Notes: a model not told the origin generated them from the sequence alone. DNA of 64,000 nucleotides from Enterobacterales bacterium CwR94 (GCA_002837195.1 KZ478061.1:1-64000); one strand, 5' to 3'; positions 39,239 to 49,456 are shown, counted from the stretch's first letter. Numbers and translations: made by a program.

Positions 39239-40858
39239 TTAACGCAGCAGAGACAGTACGTTTTGCGTGGTCTGGTTAGCCTGTGCCAGAACAGAGGTGC
39301 CAGCCTGCTGCAGGATCTGCGCGCGAGACATGTTAGACACTTCTGTTGCGTAGTCAGCATCTTCGATACGGCTACGTGCAGCAGACAGGTTGTTTACGGT
39401 GTTGCCCAGGTTGGTGATAGTAGAATCGAAACGGTTCTGCACCGCACCCAGGTCTGAACGCAGGGAGTCAACCTGTGCCAGCGCTTTATCAATCGCGCTC
39501 ATTGGGTCAACAACCACTTCTGCGCCCAGCGACACTTTACCCGCGGTTGCAGATGCTGCATCCAGGTCAGCTGTCGCTTTGTAGTAAGTCTCGGAACCAT
39601 CAGCAGCGGTGTTTTTCACAAAGTATTCAGTGGAATCTTTGCCATCGGCATCTTTGGTGGTACGTGCGAACAGTGCGTTAGTACCGCCCAGCGCAGTGTT
39701 AACACCAGACAGGTCAACTTTGATTGCAGCCTGAGCAGCAGTGGTTGAACCTGGAACGGTCAACACGTTGCCGTTAGACACTTCCTGATATTTAGTATCA
39801 TCAGCCAGGTCTGCTGCAGGAACTGCCGTGCCATCAGCGGTACCTAATGTTACTGCACCCGTTTCCAGATCGATGTCAGCTTCAGCACCTGTCCAGGTGG
39901 ACGTACCGTTAGAAACAACGAAATCGCCAGTATCGTTCTTACGATACACGGTATAGGTCGCTGCTGCTGCAGTATTATCCTGCTTAGCACCCGCGATATC
40001 CGACAATTCAACCGCAGTACCGTTATTAACAAATGTGGTACCCGCTGCTGAAGAAGCTGCAGTAACACCGGTCAATTTACCGGTGGTGGTGTCAAAGCTA
40101 ACGGTGTTTTTGTCAGCGTCGTAGGTCCCTTCGTAGTAATCGGTACCCACTTTAACAGCCAGCTTGCCTACGTCACCTGCAGTACCAGAAGCACTAATAA
40201 CAGTCAGTGTGCCGCCAGCAACTTTTGGTGGGAACTGCAGATCAACAGTGGTAGCAGGAATATCTTTCGCCGCCACAGCATCTTTAATGGTGGAGTTAAC
40301 CGCGGTCAGATCTTTGCTGTTCACTTGGTTAGTGACGTCCAGCTTGTCCAGACCCAGCGTCTTAGAAGTGATCTCTTTCAGGTCGATAGAGATGGTTTCG
40401 CCGTCGTTTGCGCCAACCTGAATTTTCAGAGACTGGTCGCTGGCCAGCACTTTCACGCCGTTGAACTGAGTCTGACCGGAAACACGGTCAATCTCGCTCA
40501 AACGCTGGGTGATTTCAGCCTGGATGGATTTCAGGTCAGAACCGGAGTTGGTGCCGTTGGTTGCCTGAACAGACAGCTCACGAACACGCTGTAAGTTGTT
40601 GTTGATTTCAGACAGTGAACCTTCAGTGGTCTGTGCGATAGAGATACCGTCGTTGGCGTTACGAGACGCCTGAGTCAGACCTTTGATGTTCGAGGTGAAA
40701 CGGTTAGCAATCGCCTGACCCGCAGCATCGTCTTTCGCGCTGTTGATACGCAGACCGGAAGACAAACGCTCGATAGCGCTGCTCAGAGAAGACTGGGATT
40801 TGTTCAGATTGTTTTGGGTCAACAGCGACAGGCTGTTTGTATTAATGACTTGTGCCAT
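39239..40858 (-). CDS. fliC: Flagellin FliC
   Basis: FliC is the filament subunit. The 539-residue product has the conserved D0/D1 ends ([40 protein letters not shown] with NVLSLLR). Its middle of about 270 residues is variable and rich in Ala, Thr and Asp. Its lysines are likely targets of the adjacent FliB. A full-match sigma-28 promoter lies 76 bp upstream and a strong terminator follows. Confidence 0.97.
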   Translation of the reverse strand: MAQVINTNSLSLLTQNNLNKSQSSLSSAIERLSSGLRINSAKDDAAGQAIANRFTSNIKGLTQASRNANDGISIAQTTEGSLSEINNNLQRVRELSVQATNGTNSGSDLKSIQAEITQRLSEIDRVSGQTQFNGVKVLASDQSLKIQVGANDGETISIDLKEITSKTLGLDKLDVTNQVNSKDLTAVNSTIKDAVAAKDIPATTVDLQFPPKVAGGTLTVISASGTAGDVGKLAVKVGTDYYEGTYDADKNTVSFDTTTGKLTGVTAASSAAGTTFVNNGTAVELSDIAGAKQDNTAAAATYTVYRKNDTGDFVVSNGTSTWTGAEADIDLETGAVTLGTADGTAVPAADLADDTKYQEVSNGNVLTVPGSTTAAQAAIKVDLSGVNTALGGTNALFARTTKDADGKDSTEYFVKNTAADGSETYYKATADLDAASATAGKVSLGAEVVVDPMSAIDKALAQVDSLRSDLGAVQNRFDSTITNLGNTVNNLSAARSRIEDADYATEVSNMSRAQILQQAGTSVLAQANQTTQNVLSLLR

Positions 40859-40933
40859 GATGGTCGTTCCTTTTCAATTTCAAGTCTGGTTAAGGTTGGG
40901 CTGTTGCCCACGGTGTCATCACCGTCAACCCTT

Positions 40934-40960
40934 GTATCGGCCTCCCTGAACTAACCTTTA
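40934..40960 (-). promoter_or_regulatory. Sigma-28 promoter of fliC
   Basis: TAAAGGTT-N11-GCCGATAC on the minus strand, with the optimal 11-base spacing and 7 of 8 matches in both elements. It is placed 76 bp before the fliC start. Confidence 0.92.
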
Positions 40961-41097
40961 GAAAATTTTTTGCTTTCCTCTCGCTTTCGCCCTTTTCTCT
41001 TCCTTAATAGACATCCGATTTAAAAAGGTTATTTAACCGCGCGAAATAGCCAATAAACGCATGACTGTTTACACCATTGAACAACAATAGGTGGCGC

Positions 41098-41124
41098 TAA
41101 ACTTTTCCTCATTGCTGCCGATAC
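41098..41124 (+). promoter_or_regulatory. Sigma-28 promoter of fliD
   Basis: TAAACTTT-N11-GCCGATAC on the plus strand, 42 bp before the fliD start; 7 of 8 matches in each element. With the fliC promoter it forms the usual divergent class 3 pair. Confidence 0.92.
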
Positions 41125-41165
41125 AGAGAGCAACTCTCTCTAAACCGGATCAAAAGGATTTAACC

Positions 41166-42584
41166 ATGGCTTCGATTTCATCACTGGGTATTGGTGCAAA
41201 CCTGCCTCTCGACACGCTGCTGACTAACCTGACGACGGCGGAGAAAGCACGTTTGACACCCATCTCCACACAGCAGAGCAGCTACACCGCTAAGCTGACC
41301 GCCTATGGCACCTTAAAAAGCGCGCTGGAAAAATTTCAGACCGCCAATACGGCGCTGAACAAGCCGGAAATTTTTAACAGCACCACCATTAGCAGTAGCA
41401 GCGATGCCATCACCGCGACCACCTCTGCGGGCGCAGCGGCGGGCAAATATACGGTCTCGGTGAGCCAATTGGCACAGGCGCAGTCACTGCAGTCGGCCGT
41501 GCAAACCAGCAGCACCGATAAACTGGGCACCACGGGCGCGGGTACGCGCACGCTGATTATTCAGCAGGACAGCAAAGAAAAGCCGCTGGAAATTACGCTG
41601 AGTGACGATCAAACCTCGTTAACCGGTATTCGCGATGCCATCAACAAAGCCGACGGTGGCGTCAGTGCCAGCATCATTAAAGCCAACGACAATAGCTTCC
41701 AATTGGTTCTGACCGCCAACGACACCGGCACCAAATCAGAGATCAACATTTCGGTCACCGGTGACGACAAGCTCAATGGCATTTTGGCGTATGACTCGAA
41801 AGACAGTAACGGCCTGCGTGCGATGTCACAAAGCGTGGAAGCCAAAAATGCGCTGTTGAAAGTTAATAATATTGATATTGAGCGTCAGTCCAACACGGTG
41901 ACTGATGCCCCAACCGGCGTCACCTTGAACCTGGTGAAAACCACGGAAAACGCCACTATCACGGTCGCGAAAAGCAATGACAGCGCCACCAAAGCCGTCA
42001 ATGACTGGGTAACCGCCTATAACTCCCTGATGAGCACCTTAGGAACGCTGACCTCCTATACCGCGGTCGATGCCGGTGCCGAGGGACAAGACTCCAGCAA
42101 CGGCGTACTGCTGGGTGATAGCGTGGTGCGTACGATTCAGGCCGGATTGAAAGCGCAGTTTACCAACCCCGATTCGACGTCCGGTCTTAACACGCTGAGT
42201 CAATTGGGTATCACGGTAAAAGATTATAAAACCGGTGAACTGACCGTTGATGCCGATAAATTGAAAGACAAGCTGACCAACAACGCCAGCGCAGTGGCCG
42301 ATTTGCTGGTCGGTGATGGCAAAACAAACGGTGTGAGTACCACCACCAAATCGCTGTTAACCAGCTATCTCGCCAGCGACGGCATTATCAGTAACGCGCA
42401 GGCCGGGGTGAACAGCACGTTAAAACAACTGACCAAAGATTACCTGAGCACCAGCGCCAGTATCGACGATACCATCGCGCGTTATAAGACTCAGTTTACC
42501 CAGCTCGATGTGCTGATGAGCTCATTAAACAACACCACCACCTATCTAACGCAGCAGTTCAATGCGATGAATAACAGCAACTAA
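41166..42584 (+). CDS. fliD: Filament cap protein FliD
   Basis: FliD caps the filament and helps flagellin fold at the tip. The 472-residue product starts at ATG 41166 (MASISSLGIGANLPLDTLLT) with AAGGAT upstream; the longer frame would start inside the promoter. Ends are conserved and helical (DYLSTSASIDDTIARYKTQF, then TQLDVLMSSLNNTTTYLTQQ). The middle is the variable domain. It heads fliDST. Confidence 0.95.
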   Translation: MASISSLGIGANLPLDTLLTNLTTAEKARLTPISTQQSSYTAKLTAYGTLKSALEKFQTANTALNKPEIFNSTTISSSSDAITATTSAGAAAGKYTVSVSQLAQAQSLQSAVQTSSTDKLGTTGAGTRTLIIQQDSKEKPLEITLSDDQTSLTGIRDAINKADGGVSASIIKANDNSFQLVLTANDTGTKSEINISVTGDDKLNGILAYDSKDSNGLRAMSQSVEAKNALLKVNNIDIERQSNTVTDAPTGVTLNLVKTTENATITVAKSNDSATKAVNDWVTAYNSLMSTLGTLTSYTAVDAGAEGQDSSNGVLLGDSVVRTIQAGLKAQFTNPDSTSGLNTLSQLGITVKDYKTGELTVDADKLKDKLTNNASAVADLLVGDGKTNGVSTTTKSLLTSYLASDGIISNAQAGVNSTLKQLTKDYLSTSASIDDTIARYKTQFTQLDVLMSSLNNTTTYLTQQFNAMNNSN

Positions 42585-42595
42585 CAGGGGCAGTA

Positions 42596-42997
42596 ATGTA
42601 TAGCGCAAGTGGAACTCAGGCATATGCGCAGGTCGGTCTGGAAAGCGGCGTGATGAGCGCCAGTCCGCATCAGCTTATTACCTTGCTTTTTGACGGCGCA
42701 CACAGTGCGCTGGTCAGAGCAAAAATCTTTATGCAACAAGGCGATGTGATTGCCAAAGGCGAGGCCTTATCCAAGGCCATCAACATCATTGATAACGGCT
42801 TAAAAGCGGGACTCGATGAAGAGAACGGCGGCGAGCTGGCCACCAATTTATCCGCGTTGTACACCTATATGGTGCGTCGTTTATTGCAGGCTAATCTGCG
42901 TAATGATGAGCAAGCGATAGATGAAGTGGATGCGCTGCTGCTGAATATCGCAAACGCGTGGAAAGAAGTCGGTGCCCAGCCACAGGAATCCGCCTGA
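42596..42997 (+). CDS. fliS: Flagellin export chaperone FliS
   Basis: FliS binds the C-terminus of flagellin in the cytosol. The 133-residue helical protein begins MYSASGTQAYAQVGLESGVM and has SPHQLITLLFDGAHSALVRA, the standard FliS start. It lies 11 bp after fliD and its stop overlaps the fliT start (TGATG). Confidence 0.95.
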   Translation: MYSASGTQAYAQVGLESGVMSASPHQLITLLFDGAHSALVRAKIFMQQGDVIAKGEALSKAINIIDNGLKAGLDEENGGELATNLSALYTYMVRRLLQANLRNDEQAIDEVDALLLNIANAWKEVGAQPQESA

Positions 42998-43359
42998 TGA
43001 TGGCCAACAAAAGTTTGTATTCTCAATATCAGCATGCCCTGGGACTGAGTCAGCGCATGTTGCAATTGGCACGCCAGGGAGAGTGGAATAGCCTGGTGGA
43101 AATGGAAGTCACTTACTTGAATGCGGTTGAAATGCTGTCTGAACAGCAACAGGCCAGCCAGCTCCCGTTGATATTGCAAGAGCAACTGCGCCCAGTTTTA
43201 CGCCAGTTAATCGACAATGAAACCGAGCTGCGCCAGTTGTTGCAAGTGCGCTTAGGTGAATTACGTCATCTGGTTGATCAAAACAGCCTGCAACAGACGG
43301 TTAATCACACCTACGGCAAACTGGCGGGCAGCATCATGTTCCCCGGTCAGCCGACCTGA
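42997..43359 (+). CDS. fliT: FliD export chaperone and FlhDC antagonist FliT
   Basis: FliT binds FliD and can inhibit FlhDC. The 120-residue product begins at ATG 42997 overlapping the fliS stop (a second ATG follows at once). It is an all-helical protein (SLYSQYQHALGLSQRMLQLA, LLQVRLGELRHLVDQN). Sequence is only moderately conserved in the family, but position after fliS is decisive. Confidence 0.9.
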   Translation: MMANKSLYSQYQHALGLSQRMLQLARQGEWNSLVEMEVTYLNAVEMLSEQQQASQLPLILQEQLRPVLRQLIDNETELRQLLQVRLGELRHLVDQNSLQQTVNHTYGKLAGSIMFPGQPT

Positions 43360-43365
43360 TCCACC

Positions 43366-43388
43366 GGGCCATTGACTGAAAATGGCCC
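43366..43388 (+). terminator. Terminator of fliDST
   Basis: GGGCCATT/AATGGCCC stem with a 7-base loop, seven bases after the fliT stop, followed by a short T run (CCTTTTCC). Confidence 0.72.
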
Positions 43389-43442
43389 ACCTTTTCCTGT
43401 TGTGGTTCATACTCTGAGTGCCCCCCACACTGGAGTCCTCTT

Positions 43443-44918
43443 ATGCCACACCCCACGCTACTGCAAAGTTTTCATTGGTACACGCCTGATGGTGGCACAC
43501 TGTGGCCAGAATTGGCTGACCGCGCAGCGGGACTTGCCGACCTCGGCATAACCCTGGCCTGGTTGCCCCCGGCCACAAAAGGTGCGGCAGGCGGTTATTC
43601 TGTCGGCTATGACATCTATGATTTGTTCGATTTAGGTGAGTTTGCGCAAAAAGGCAGTACCGCGACCAAATACGGCGATAAACAGGCGTTGCTCGCCGCC
43701 ATCGCCGCCCTGCGTGAGCAACAGATCGGCGTGCTGATGGATGCCGTGTTGAACCACAAAATGGGGGCCGACGAAAAAGAGGCGGTGCAGGTTAATCGCG
43801 TGAATCCTGAAAACCGGGAAGAGATTGCCGAGGACGTCGTTGCCGCCGAGGCCTGGACGCGCTTTACCTTCCCTGCTCGTGCGGGACAATACTCCCAATT
43901 CATCTGGGACTATCACAGCTTTAGCGGTGTTGATCATATTGAAAATCCCGATGAAAACGGCATCTTCAAAATTGTGAACGACTATACCGAAGAGGGCTGG
44001 AATGATCAGGTTGATGATGAATTAGGTAATTTTGATTACCTGATGGGCGCCAATATTGATTTTCGTAATAATGCCGTTCGTGAAGAGCTAAAATATTGGG
44101 GCCGCTGGATCCGCGAGGAAACCGGATGCGCTGGCTTTCGCCTCGATGCCGTCAAACATATTCCCGCCTGGTTTTACAAAGAGTGGCTCGCCCACTTGCA
44201 GGAGCAGAGTGAAACGCCGCCGTTTGTCGTGGCCGAATACTGGGGCTTTGAGTTAGATAAGCTGCAAACCTGGATTGCACAAACGGAGGGCCAAAGCATG
44301 CTGTTTGATGCCCCTCTGCAAAACCGCTTTCACAACGCCTCACGTCAGGGCGCAGACTATGACTTATCCCAGCTCTTTACTGACACGCTGGTGGCTGCCG
44401 ATCCGTTTCACGCTGTGACGCTGGTTGCCAATCACGATACTCAACCCCTGCAGGCGCTGGAAGCCCCGGTAGAACCCTGGTTTAAACCGCTGGCTTACGC
44501 ATTGATTTTATTGCGTGAACAGGGCGTGCCTTGCGTTTTTTATCCTGACCTGTTTGGCGCGCGCTACCGTGACACTGGCGATGATGGCAAAGAATACGAC
44601 ATTGATATGCCGGTGGTGGCTGAACTCGAAACCCTGCTGCGGGCGCGCCAGTCGCACGCGCACGGCCCGCAAACCGATATCTTCGATGCGCCTGACTGCA
44701 TTGCATTTGTGCGTGCAGGAACGGCAGAGCATCCGGGTTGCGTCGTGGTGCTCTCCAACGGAGAACAAGGTGAAAAAACGATTCCCCTGGGCGAGAGCCA
44801 CGCGAACAGCGAATGGCATGATTTATTGGGACATCGCGAAGATAACGTGCACTGCGATGCACAGGGCAACGGGGTCTTTTATTGCAACGGCATGAGCGTG
44901 AGTGTGTGGGTTCGATAA
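43443..44918 (+). CDS. amyA: Cytoplasmic alpha-amylase AmyA
   Basis: AmyA hydrolyses alpha-1,4-glucans in the cytosol. The 491-residue GH13 protein has no signal peptide. The catalytic regions are visible: GFRLDAVKH (nucleophile Asp), VVAEYWG (acid/base Glu) and VANHDTQ (third Asp), with MDAVLNHK as conserved region I. Its place after fliDST and before yedD is conserved in E. coli. Confidence 0.95.
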   Translation: MPHPTLLQSFHWYTPDGGTLWPELADRAAGLADLGITLAWLPPATKGAAGGYSVGYDIYDLFDLGEFAQKGSTATKYGDKQALLAAIAALREQQIGVLMDAVLNHKMGADEKEAVQVNRVNPENREEIAEDVVAAEAWTRFTFPARAGQYSQFIWDYHSFSGVDHIENPDENGIFKIVNDYTEEGWNDQVDDELGNFDYLMGANIDFRNNAVREELKYWGRWIREETGCAGFRLDAVKHIPAWFYKEWLAHLQEQSETPPFVVAEYWGFELDKLQTWIAQTEGQSMLFDAPLQNRFHNASRQGADYDLSQLFTDTLVAADPFHAVTLVANHDTQPLQALEAPVEPWFKPLAYALILLREQGVPCVFYPDLFGARYRDTGDDGKEYDIDMPVVAELETLLRARQSHAHGPQTDIFDAPDCIAFVRAGTAEHPGCVVVLSNGEQGEKTIPLGESHANSEWHDLLGHREDNVHCDAQGNGVFYCNGMSVSVWVR

Positions 44919-44923
44919 CTCGC

Positions 44924-44951
44924 TGCCCGCCTTAGGCTGCTAAGGCGGGCA
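44924..44951. terminator. Bidirectional terminator between amyA and yedD
   Basis: A perfect 12-bp stem TGCCCGCCTTAG/CTAAGGCGGGCA with a GCTG loop separates the convergent genes. Confidence 0.75.
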
Positions 44952-44957
44952 CAGTGA

Positions 44958-45434
44958 TTACGCTTTCGGTGCGGCCACGGTAGCCGCATTTTCCGAAAGA
45001 GAATCGATTTGAATATCTTGAATCACGCGCGCATTCGGCTGCGCTTTCACCGCCTCAAGTGCTTTTTGGCACTCCACCGTGGGTCGCGCAACGCGATGTA
45101 ATTCAAGTTTGTCGTAGTTCAGCGTCTCGCCATCCAGCTCCAAAGGCATCACGCGTAACTGGCGATTAATATTGACGTAATCGCCATCCAGTACCGTAAG
45201 TTTGCCCGGTTTCGCGATCACGCGCTGCCACTGACGGCAATCCAATGTATCGCCTTCATGGGTAATAATCAGCGTGCCTGTCGCCTTTTCACTGATCAAA
45301 CCGCTCTGCGGGCCCGACGTTTGCCAAATCCCCTGCAACGAATCAGGTGCTGGCGTTTTCACGGCCATGTTGTAGTTGGTAATTTGCGTACACCCACTCA
45401 ACAAAACTGCGCCTGCTACAATCCACTTCTTCAT
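44958..45434 (-). CDS. yedD: Outer-membrane lipoprotein YedD
   Basis: The 158-residue product has a lipoprotein signal (MKKWIVAGAVLLSGCTQ, lipobox LSGC with Cys15). It follows E. coli YedD in GEGDTLDCRQWQRVI-like and VARPTVECQKAL segments. It is about 20 residues longer at the C-terminus. Function is unknown. It is convergent with amyA. Confidence 0.9.
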   Translation of the reverse strand: MKKWIVAGAVLLSGCTQITNYNMAVKTPAPDSLQGIWQTSGPQSGLISEKATGTLIITHEGDTLDCRQWQRVIAKPGKLTVLDGDYVNINRQLRVMPLELDGETLNYDKLELHRVARPTVECQKALEAVKAQPNARVIQDIQIDSLSENAATVAAPKA

Positions 45435-45537
45435 GCTAAATCCCTGAATGCCAGTCTGGCCTGCTACGTTATATTTTTGTCTCTCTCACCGCAAGTCAGC
45501 CGCCAGCCAGAAACCCCCTTTCCTGCCCGCAGCGGAT

Positions 45538-45565
45538 TAAAGTTTTTAGGCTTGCGTGTCGATAG
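45538..45565 (+). promoter_or_regulatory. Sigma-28 promoter of the chemoreceptor gene
   Basis: A perfect -35 TAAAGTTT is followed by 12 bases and GTCGATAG (6 of 8 to GCCGATAA), 38 bp before the chemoreceptor start. The spacing is one base longer than usual. Confidence 0.8.
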
Positions 45566-45603
45566 TAATGCAAAACCTCTACAGCATCGGGAGATAGTGC
45601 ATC

Positions 45604-47205
45604 ATGCGTTTCACCCTTCGAACACGCCTTATTGGCGTGGTTGGTTTACTTTCAATTTTGCTGGTTGTGGCCTCGGTCTGGGGCATCCTGGGCCTGAAGG
45701 CAGCAGAAGATCGCGCCAGTGCGGCCTACCGAACCGAGATGCTGCCGCTGCAAGCGTCCTCCCGCCTGTATCGGTTGGCACAACAACAATCAGCCACACT
45801 GTTCGAAGCCTTACGCTACTGGACCGATGCCGGAGAAGTGGATAAACGCCTGGCGGTGATTGCCGGGTATGCCAGCGAAATGGAACGCACGCGCACCGAC
45901 TGGCAAGGCATGGACAGTGCGCCGGGCACGGCACCGCTGCGTGAAGCCTTTCTCAGCCATTTAACCACCTGGCAAAGCGCGTTGAATGACGCAGGGGCAC
46001 AGCTAAAAAGCGGCAATCCCTCTGCCGCGCTGGTCGTCATTGAAACCCGTATGCGTAGCGGCAGCCAAACGCTGCAGCACGACATTGACAGCCTTGAAAC
46101 CACGCTGCGTACCAACTCTGAGCGCACCGCCGCCCAAAGTGCTGCGGCATGGATCTTAGCCCGCAATACCCTGATAGCCCTGTTGGCTGGCGGTTTGACG
46201 ATCGCATTAGTATCTGGCTGGCTGCTGACACGCTCCATCACGCGCGCTGTGGCTAATGCCCGCCAGTTGGCCGGCGCTATCGCGGAAGGTCAACTCGGCC
46301 ATCCTCCGCGCGCATGGGCACGTGATGAAATGGGTGAACTGATGCAGTCGCTCAGCACCATGGATGTACGCCTGTCCTCGATTGTGCGCGAGGTGGGCGA
46401 AAGTGCTCAGGCATTGAATCATGCCGCAGCTCAGATGGCAGAAGGCAATCAGGATCTCTCCTCGCGTACGCACGCACAGGCCAGCGCTCTTGAACAAACC
46501 GCCGCCAGCATGGAGCAGATGACAGCCACCGTGCGTCACAATGCCGACAACGCCGCCCAGGCCAATGAACTGGCACTGCAGGTACGTGAGCAAGCCACCA
46601 AAGGCAGTGCCGTACTGCAACAGGCGGTCAGTGCCATGCGGGAAATTGAAGCCGGCAGCAAACGTATTGCCGACATTAACCAGGTCATTGATGGTATCGC
46701 GTTCCAAACCAATTTATTGGCACTGAACGCCGCTGTTGAAGCCGCGCGTGCAGGAGAACAAGGTCGTGGCTTTGCCGTGGTCGCCGCGGAAGTGCGCCAG
46801 CTAGCCCAGCGCTCGGCTCAGGCGGCACAGGAAATTAAAGATCTGGTGCAGACCAGCGTCGCGAATGTCGATAACGGCAGCGCACTGGTTAGCCGTTCAG
46901 GCGACATGCTGAACGATATTAATCAGGGTGTTACCCGCGTGGTTGATATCGTGGGTGAAATTGCGATTGCCAGTCGTCAGCAGTCGAGTGGGATCGATCA
47001 GGTGAATATTGCGGTGATCCAAATGGACAGTGGCACCCAACAAAATGCCGCGCTGGTAAATGAAGCCAGCGCGGCCAGCCAAACCGTCAGTGAGCATGCT
47101 GCCCTGTTGGTCGATAAAATGGCCTTCTTTCAGTTACAGGCTGACATCAACGCCTCTCCCGCTCACTCGGCCCCGCGCCGTGTTACGCAGCCGGCGCTGG
47201 CGTGA
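45604..47205 (+). CDS. Methyl-accepting chemotaxis protein
   Basis: The 533-residue receptor has TM1 (~8-28), a four-helix-bundle-type periplasmic domain (~30-185), TM2 (~188-210), HAMP and a long signalling coiled coil. The tip [20 protein letters not shown], then [20 protein letters not shown], is conserved. It lacks the C-terminal NWETF-type pentapeptide for CheR/CheB tethering. It has its own sigma-28 promoter. The next gene, a binding protein, overlaps or nearly touches it, suggesting an indirect sensing pair. Ligand unknown. Confidence 0.93.
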   Translation: MRFTLRTRLIGVVGLLSILLVVASVWGILGLKAAEDRASAAYRTEMLPLQASSRLYRLAQQQSATLFEALRYWTDAGEVDKRLAVIAGYASEMERTRTDWQGMDSAPGTAPLREAFLSHLTTWQSALNDAGAQLKSGNPSAALVVIETRMRSGSQTLQHDIDSLETTLRTNSERTAAQSAAAWILARNTLIALLAGGLTIALVSGWLLTRSITRAVANARQLAGAIAEGQLGHPPRAWARDEMGELMQSLSTMDVRLSSIVREVGESAQALNHAAAQMAEGNQDLSSRTHAQASALEQTAASMEQMTATVRHNADNAAQANELALQVREQATKGSAVLQQAVSAMREIEAGSKRIADINQVIDGIAFQTNLLALNAAVEAARAGEQGRGFAVVAAEVRQLAQRSAQAAQEIKDLVQTSVANVDNGSALVSRSGDMLNDINQGVTRVVDIVGEIAIASRQQSSGIDQVNIAVIQMDSGTQQNAALVNEASAASQTVSEHAALLVDKMAFFQLQADINASPAHSAPRRVTQPALA

Positions 47206-47216
47206 GTGAGGTGATG

Positions 47217-48524
47217 ATGAAATCACATGCCCTACTGCTCTGCCTCGCGGCCTTAAGTACCGGCAGCGTTGCAGCGAAAACCACCCTCAATATTGCCACC
47301 ATCGCCAATGGTGACATGACCATCATGCAGCAGATCTCTGCCAGCTGGCAGAAAACGCATCCCGATATCCAGCTTAACTGGCACGTCTTAGATGATGGGG
47401 AACTGCGCCGCCAGGTCCTGACGGCCATGAACAGCGCTACGCCAGCCTTTGACATTATTACGGTAGGAACCTGGGAGGCACCGCTATGGGGGAAAAAAGG
47501 CTGGCTTAAACCACTCAGCAGCTTACCTGCAGAATACCAGGTTGATGATTTACTGGCGCCGGTGCGTAAAGCCCTCTCTTACCAGGACACCCTCTACGCG
47601 CTGCCGTTTTATGGCGAAAGCAGCATGACCTATTACCGCAAGGATCTGTTTGCTGAAAAACAGCTCACCATGCCAGATGATCCCGACTGGAGCGACATCC
47701 AGCGTTTAGCGGCCAAACTCACGGATAAGTCACGCGGCATCTACGGTGTGTGTTTACGCGGCCGCCCAGGATGGGGAGACAACACCGCTTTCCTTACTAC
47801 CATGGCAAACGCCTATGGTGCACAGTGGTTTTCACTGGATTGGCAGCCGATGCTCAATTCACCTGAATGGCGTGCGGTATTGCAAGACTACCAGGCGATG
47901 GTCAAACAGGATGGGCCACCAGAAACGGCAGAAAACAGTTTTGGGCAAATTATTCGCCGCTTTGCCGCCGGTGAGTGCGCCATGTGGGTAGACAGTACGG
48001 TTGCCGCAGGGCTGCTTATCAATCCGCAAATTTCGCGCGTTGCCGACAAAGTCGCCTTTGCGCCTGCGCCGGGAGGATTGACGCGTAATGGATCAAACTG
48101 GCTGTGGTCATGGGCATTGGCGGTCCCCGCTCGCGCGGCAAATCCGACACCGGCGTTGGCCTTTATTCAATGGGCGACCTCCCGACAATACATCGAAGAA
48201 GTGGCTAACGTGGTTGGCTGGGGAGCGGTGCCACCAGGCAGCCGTGAATCGACCTACCAGCAAGCCAGCTATCAACGTTTAGCCCCCTACGCCGCACAAG
48301 TTAAAGCGGCGGTGGAGAGCGCAACCGTTGAAACACCCACACTGGGGCCTGTGCCTTATCAAGGCGTGCAATACGTGAGCATCGAAGATTTCGATAAAAT
48401 GGGTGATGCCGTAGGCAAAAATATTGCCGCAATGCTGCAAGGCCAGCTCTCGGTGGATGAAACGCTGGAAAAGAACCAGCGCGACGTGACGGCCCTTATT
48501 GCGGCCACACCGCCGGGCCATTGA
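47217..48524 (+). CDS. Orphan periplasmic sugar-type binding protein linked to the chemoreceptor
   Basis: The product (435 residues from ATG 47217, GAGG five bases upstream) has a signal peptide (to ~SVAA) and a type-1 extracellular solute-binding fold. Family features include WQKTHPDIQLNWHVLDDGEL, PFYGESSMTYYRKDLF, FAAGECAMWVDSTVAAG and NGSNWLWSWALAVPA. A GTG at 47202 would overlap the chemoreceptor stop by four bases. There are no permease or ATPase genes beside it. The sole neighbour on its operon is the chemoreceptor, so its likely job is to present a carbohydrate or polyol ligand to it. Confidence 0.87.
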   Translation: MKSHALLLCLAALSTGSVAAKTTLNIATIANGDMTIMQQISASWQKTHPDIQLNWHVLDDGELRRQVLTAMNSATPAFDIITVGTWEAPLWGKKGWLKPLSSLPAEYQVDDLLAPVRKALSYQDTLYALPFYGESSMTYYRKDLFAEKQLTMPDDPDWSDIQRLAAKLTDKSRGIYGVCLRGRPGWGDNTAFLTTMANAYGAQWFSLDWQPMLNSPEWRAVLQDYQAMVKQDGPPETAENSFGQIIRRFAAGECAMWVDSTVAAGLLINPQISRVADKVAFAPAPGGLTRNGSNWLWSWALAVPARAANPTPALAFIQWATSRQYIEEVANVVGWGAVPPGSRESTYQQASYQRLAPYAAQVKAAVESATVETPTLGPVPYQGVQYVSIEDFDKMGDAVGKNIAAMLQGQLSVDETLEKNQRDVTALIAATPPGH

Positions 48525-48532
48525 TGCAAACA

Positions 48533-48553
48533 GGGCGGGTTGAACACCCGCCC
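48533..48553 (+). terminator. Hairpin after the binding-protein gene
   Basis: GGGCGGGT/ACCCGCCC stem with a 5-base loop, nine bases after the stop codon. No T run follows directly. Confidence 0.55.
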
Positions 48554-48612
48554 GCCACTGAGTAAACTCAGGCTTTGTTTGAGCACCCTGTTGAGCCCCC
48601 TAATTGAGCACA

Positions 48613-48939
48613 ATGATGAAAACCCCTGAAGCCTACTATGCCCTCGCCCGCGATATGTTTGTCAGCACCTGTCCTGATATTGAACAGGCGCTTGCCCGCT
48701 TAACGGAAGAGGATGCACGGGCCATGTCGATGTCTCTGACACAGCTACGCGATGTGCAAAAGGAGCGTATCTGGGCCGCTTTTTTGCGTGAGAAAAAACT
48801 CGATGGCATGATTTTCGCGATTCAGTTGGCAGAACCTGACAAAGCCGTGGCTGCAGACGCGATTGAGGCCTATCTCAAACAGCATGCTGAAGCCCTGGGA
48901 ATGACATGGGAAGCATTTTGTCGCCAAAATGAGCTGTAA
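48613..48939 (+). CDS. Small hypothetical cytosolic protein (108 aa)
   Basis: The product is acidic and helical (MMKTPEAYYALARDMFVSTC, ALARLTEEDARAMSMSLTQL, KLDGMIFAIQLAEPDKAVAA). There is no signal peptide or TM segment. Two ATGs (48613, 48616) are possible. It resembles small DUF proteins of enterobacteria (perhaps DUF6388), which I cannot confirm. It is the first of four small genes between the chemoreceptor pair and the toxin module. Confidence 0.65.
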   Translation: MMKTPEAYYALARDMFVSTCPDIEQALARLTEEDARAMSMSLTQLRDVQKERIWAAFLREKKLDGMIFAIQLAEPDKAVAADAIEAYLKQHAEALGMTWEAFCRQNEL

Positions 48940-49094
48940 TCATTACTCATTTAGCTAATTCACTGATTACATTGAATTACATTTAATTTTCGATCTGGCA
49001 CGCAAGGATGACGACAGGTCGAAAAGTAGACTTTTTTTTGCGATGAAAGCCTGTTAGCGTCTGTGTATTATTTCAGCGATCAAGGAGTGCTCGC

Positions 49095-49373
49095 ATGCTG
49101 ACCTCAACACTTCTCTCTCCTTTTGAAAAACACTTCACGACGCTGAGTCTGCGCCTGGAGGCGGCTGAAAAGCATCTTGATAACGTTGACCAGCGACTGG
49201 ATAAACTCACGGCCAGCGTGGACAGCCTCAAAATTGATGTGGCCATCATTAAAGAGGACTACACCACTCGGGCATATCTGCATCAGCAGTTTGAACGCCA
49301 GACACTGTGGCTCGTCGGTACCATGCTCGCCACGGCAAGTTGCTGCATGGCATTGGCGAAGCTGATGTTCTAA
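49095..49373 (+). CDS. Small coiled-coil protein with C-terminal TM segment (92 aa)
   Basis: Residues ~15-60 form a heptad-like coiled coil (LRLEAAEKHLDNVDQRLDKL, ASVDSLKIDVAIIKEDY). Residues ~70-90 are a TM segment (TLWLVGTMLATASCCMALAK). The layout resembles small phage-hemolysin-like (XhlA) or tail-anchored proteins. The ribosome site AAGGAG is good. Function unknown. Confidence 0.65.
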   Translation: MLTSTLLSPFEKHFTTLSLRLEAAEKHLDNVDQRLDKLTASVDSLKIDVAIIKEDYTTRAYLHQQFERQTLWLVGTMLATASCCMALAKLMF

Positions 49374-49456
49374 CGCGACTTTTCAGGAGAATCCTGAGAG
49401 CCAGAGCCAGCGTATTTGTGTTAATGTCAGTAAACACACTCATACAAGGAAAAATG

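Noticed and set aside
39850-40594. Open frames in other phases within fliC
   Set aside because: They come from biased flagellin codon use; no homology or start signals.
46207-46707. Minus-strand open frame inside the chemoreceptor gene
   Set aside because: Antisense shadow of the conserved signalling domain.
49307-49456. N-terminal extension of the 82-residue hypothetical protein
   Set aside because: It overlaps the upstream gene, has no ribosome site and reads as non-coding; AAGGA precedes the internal ATG.
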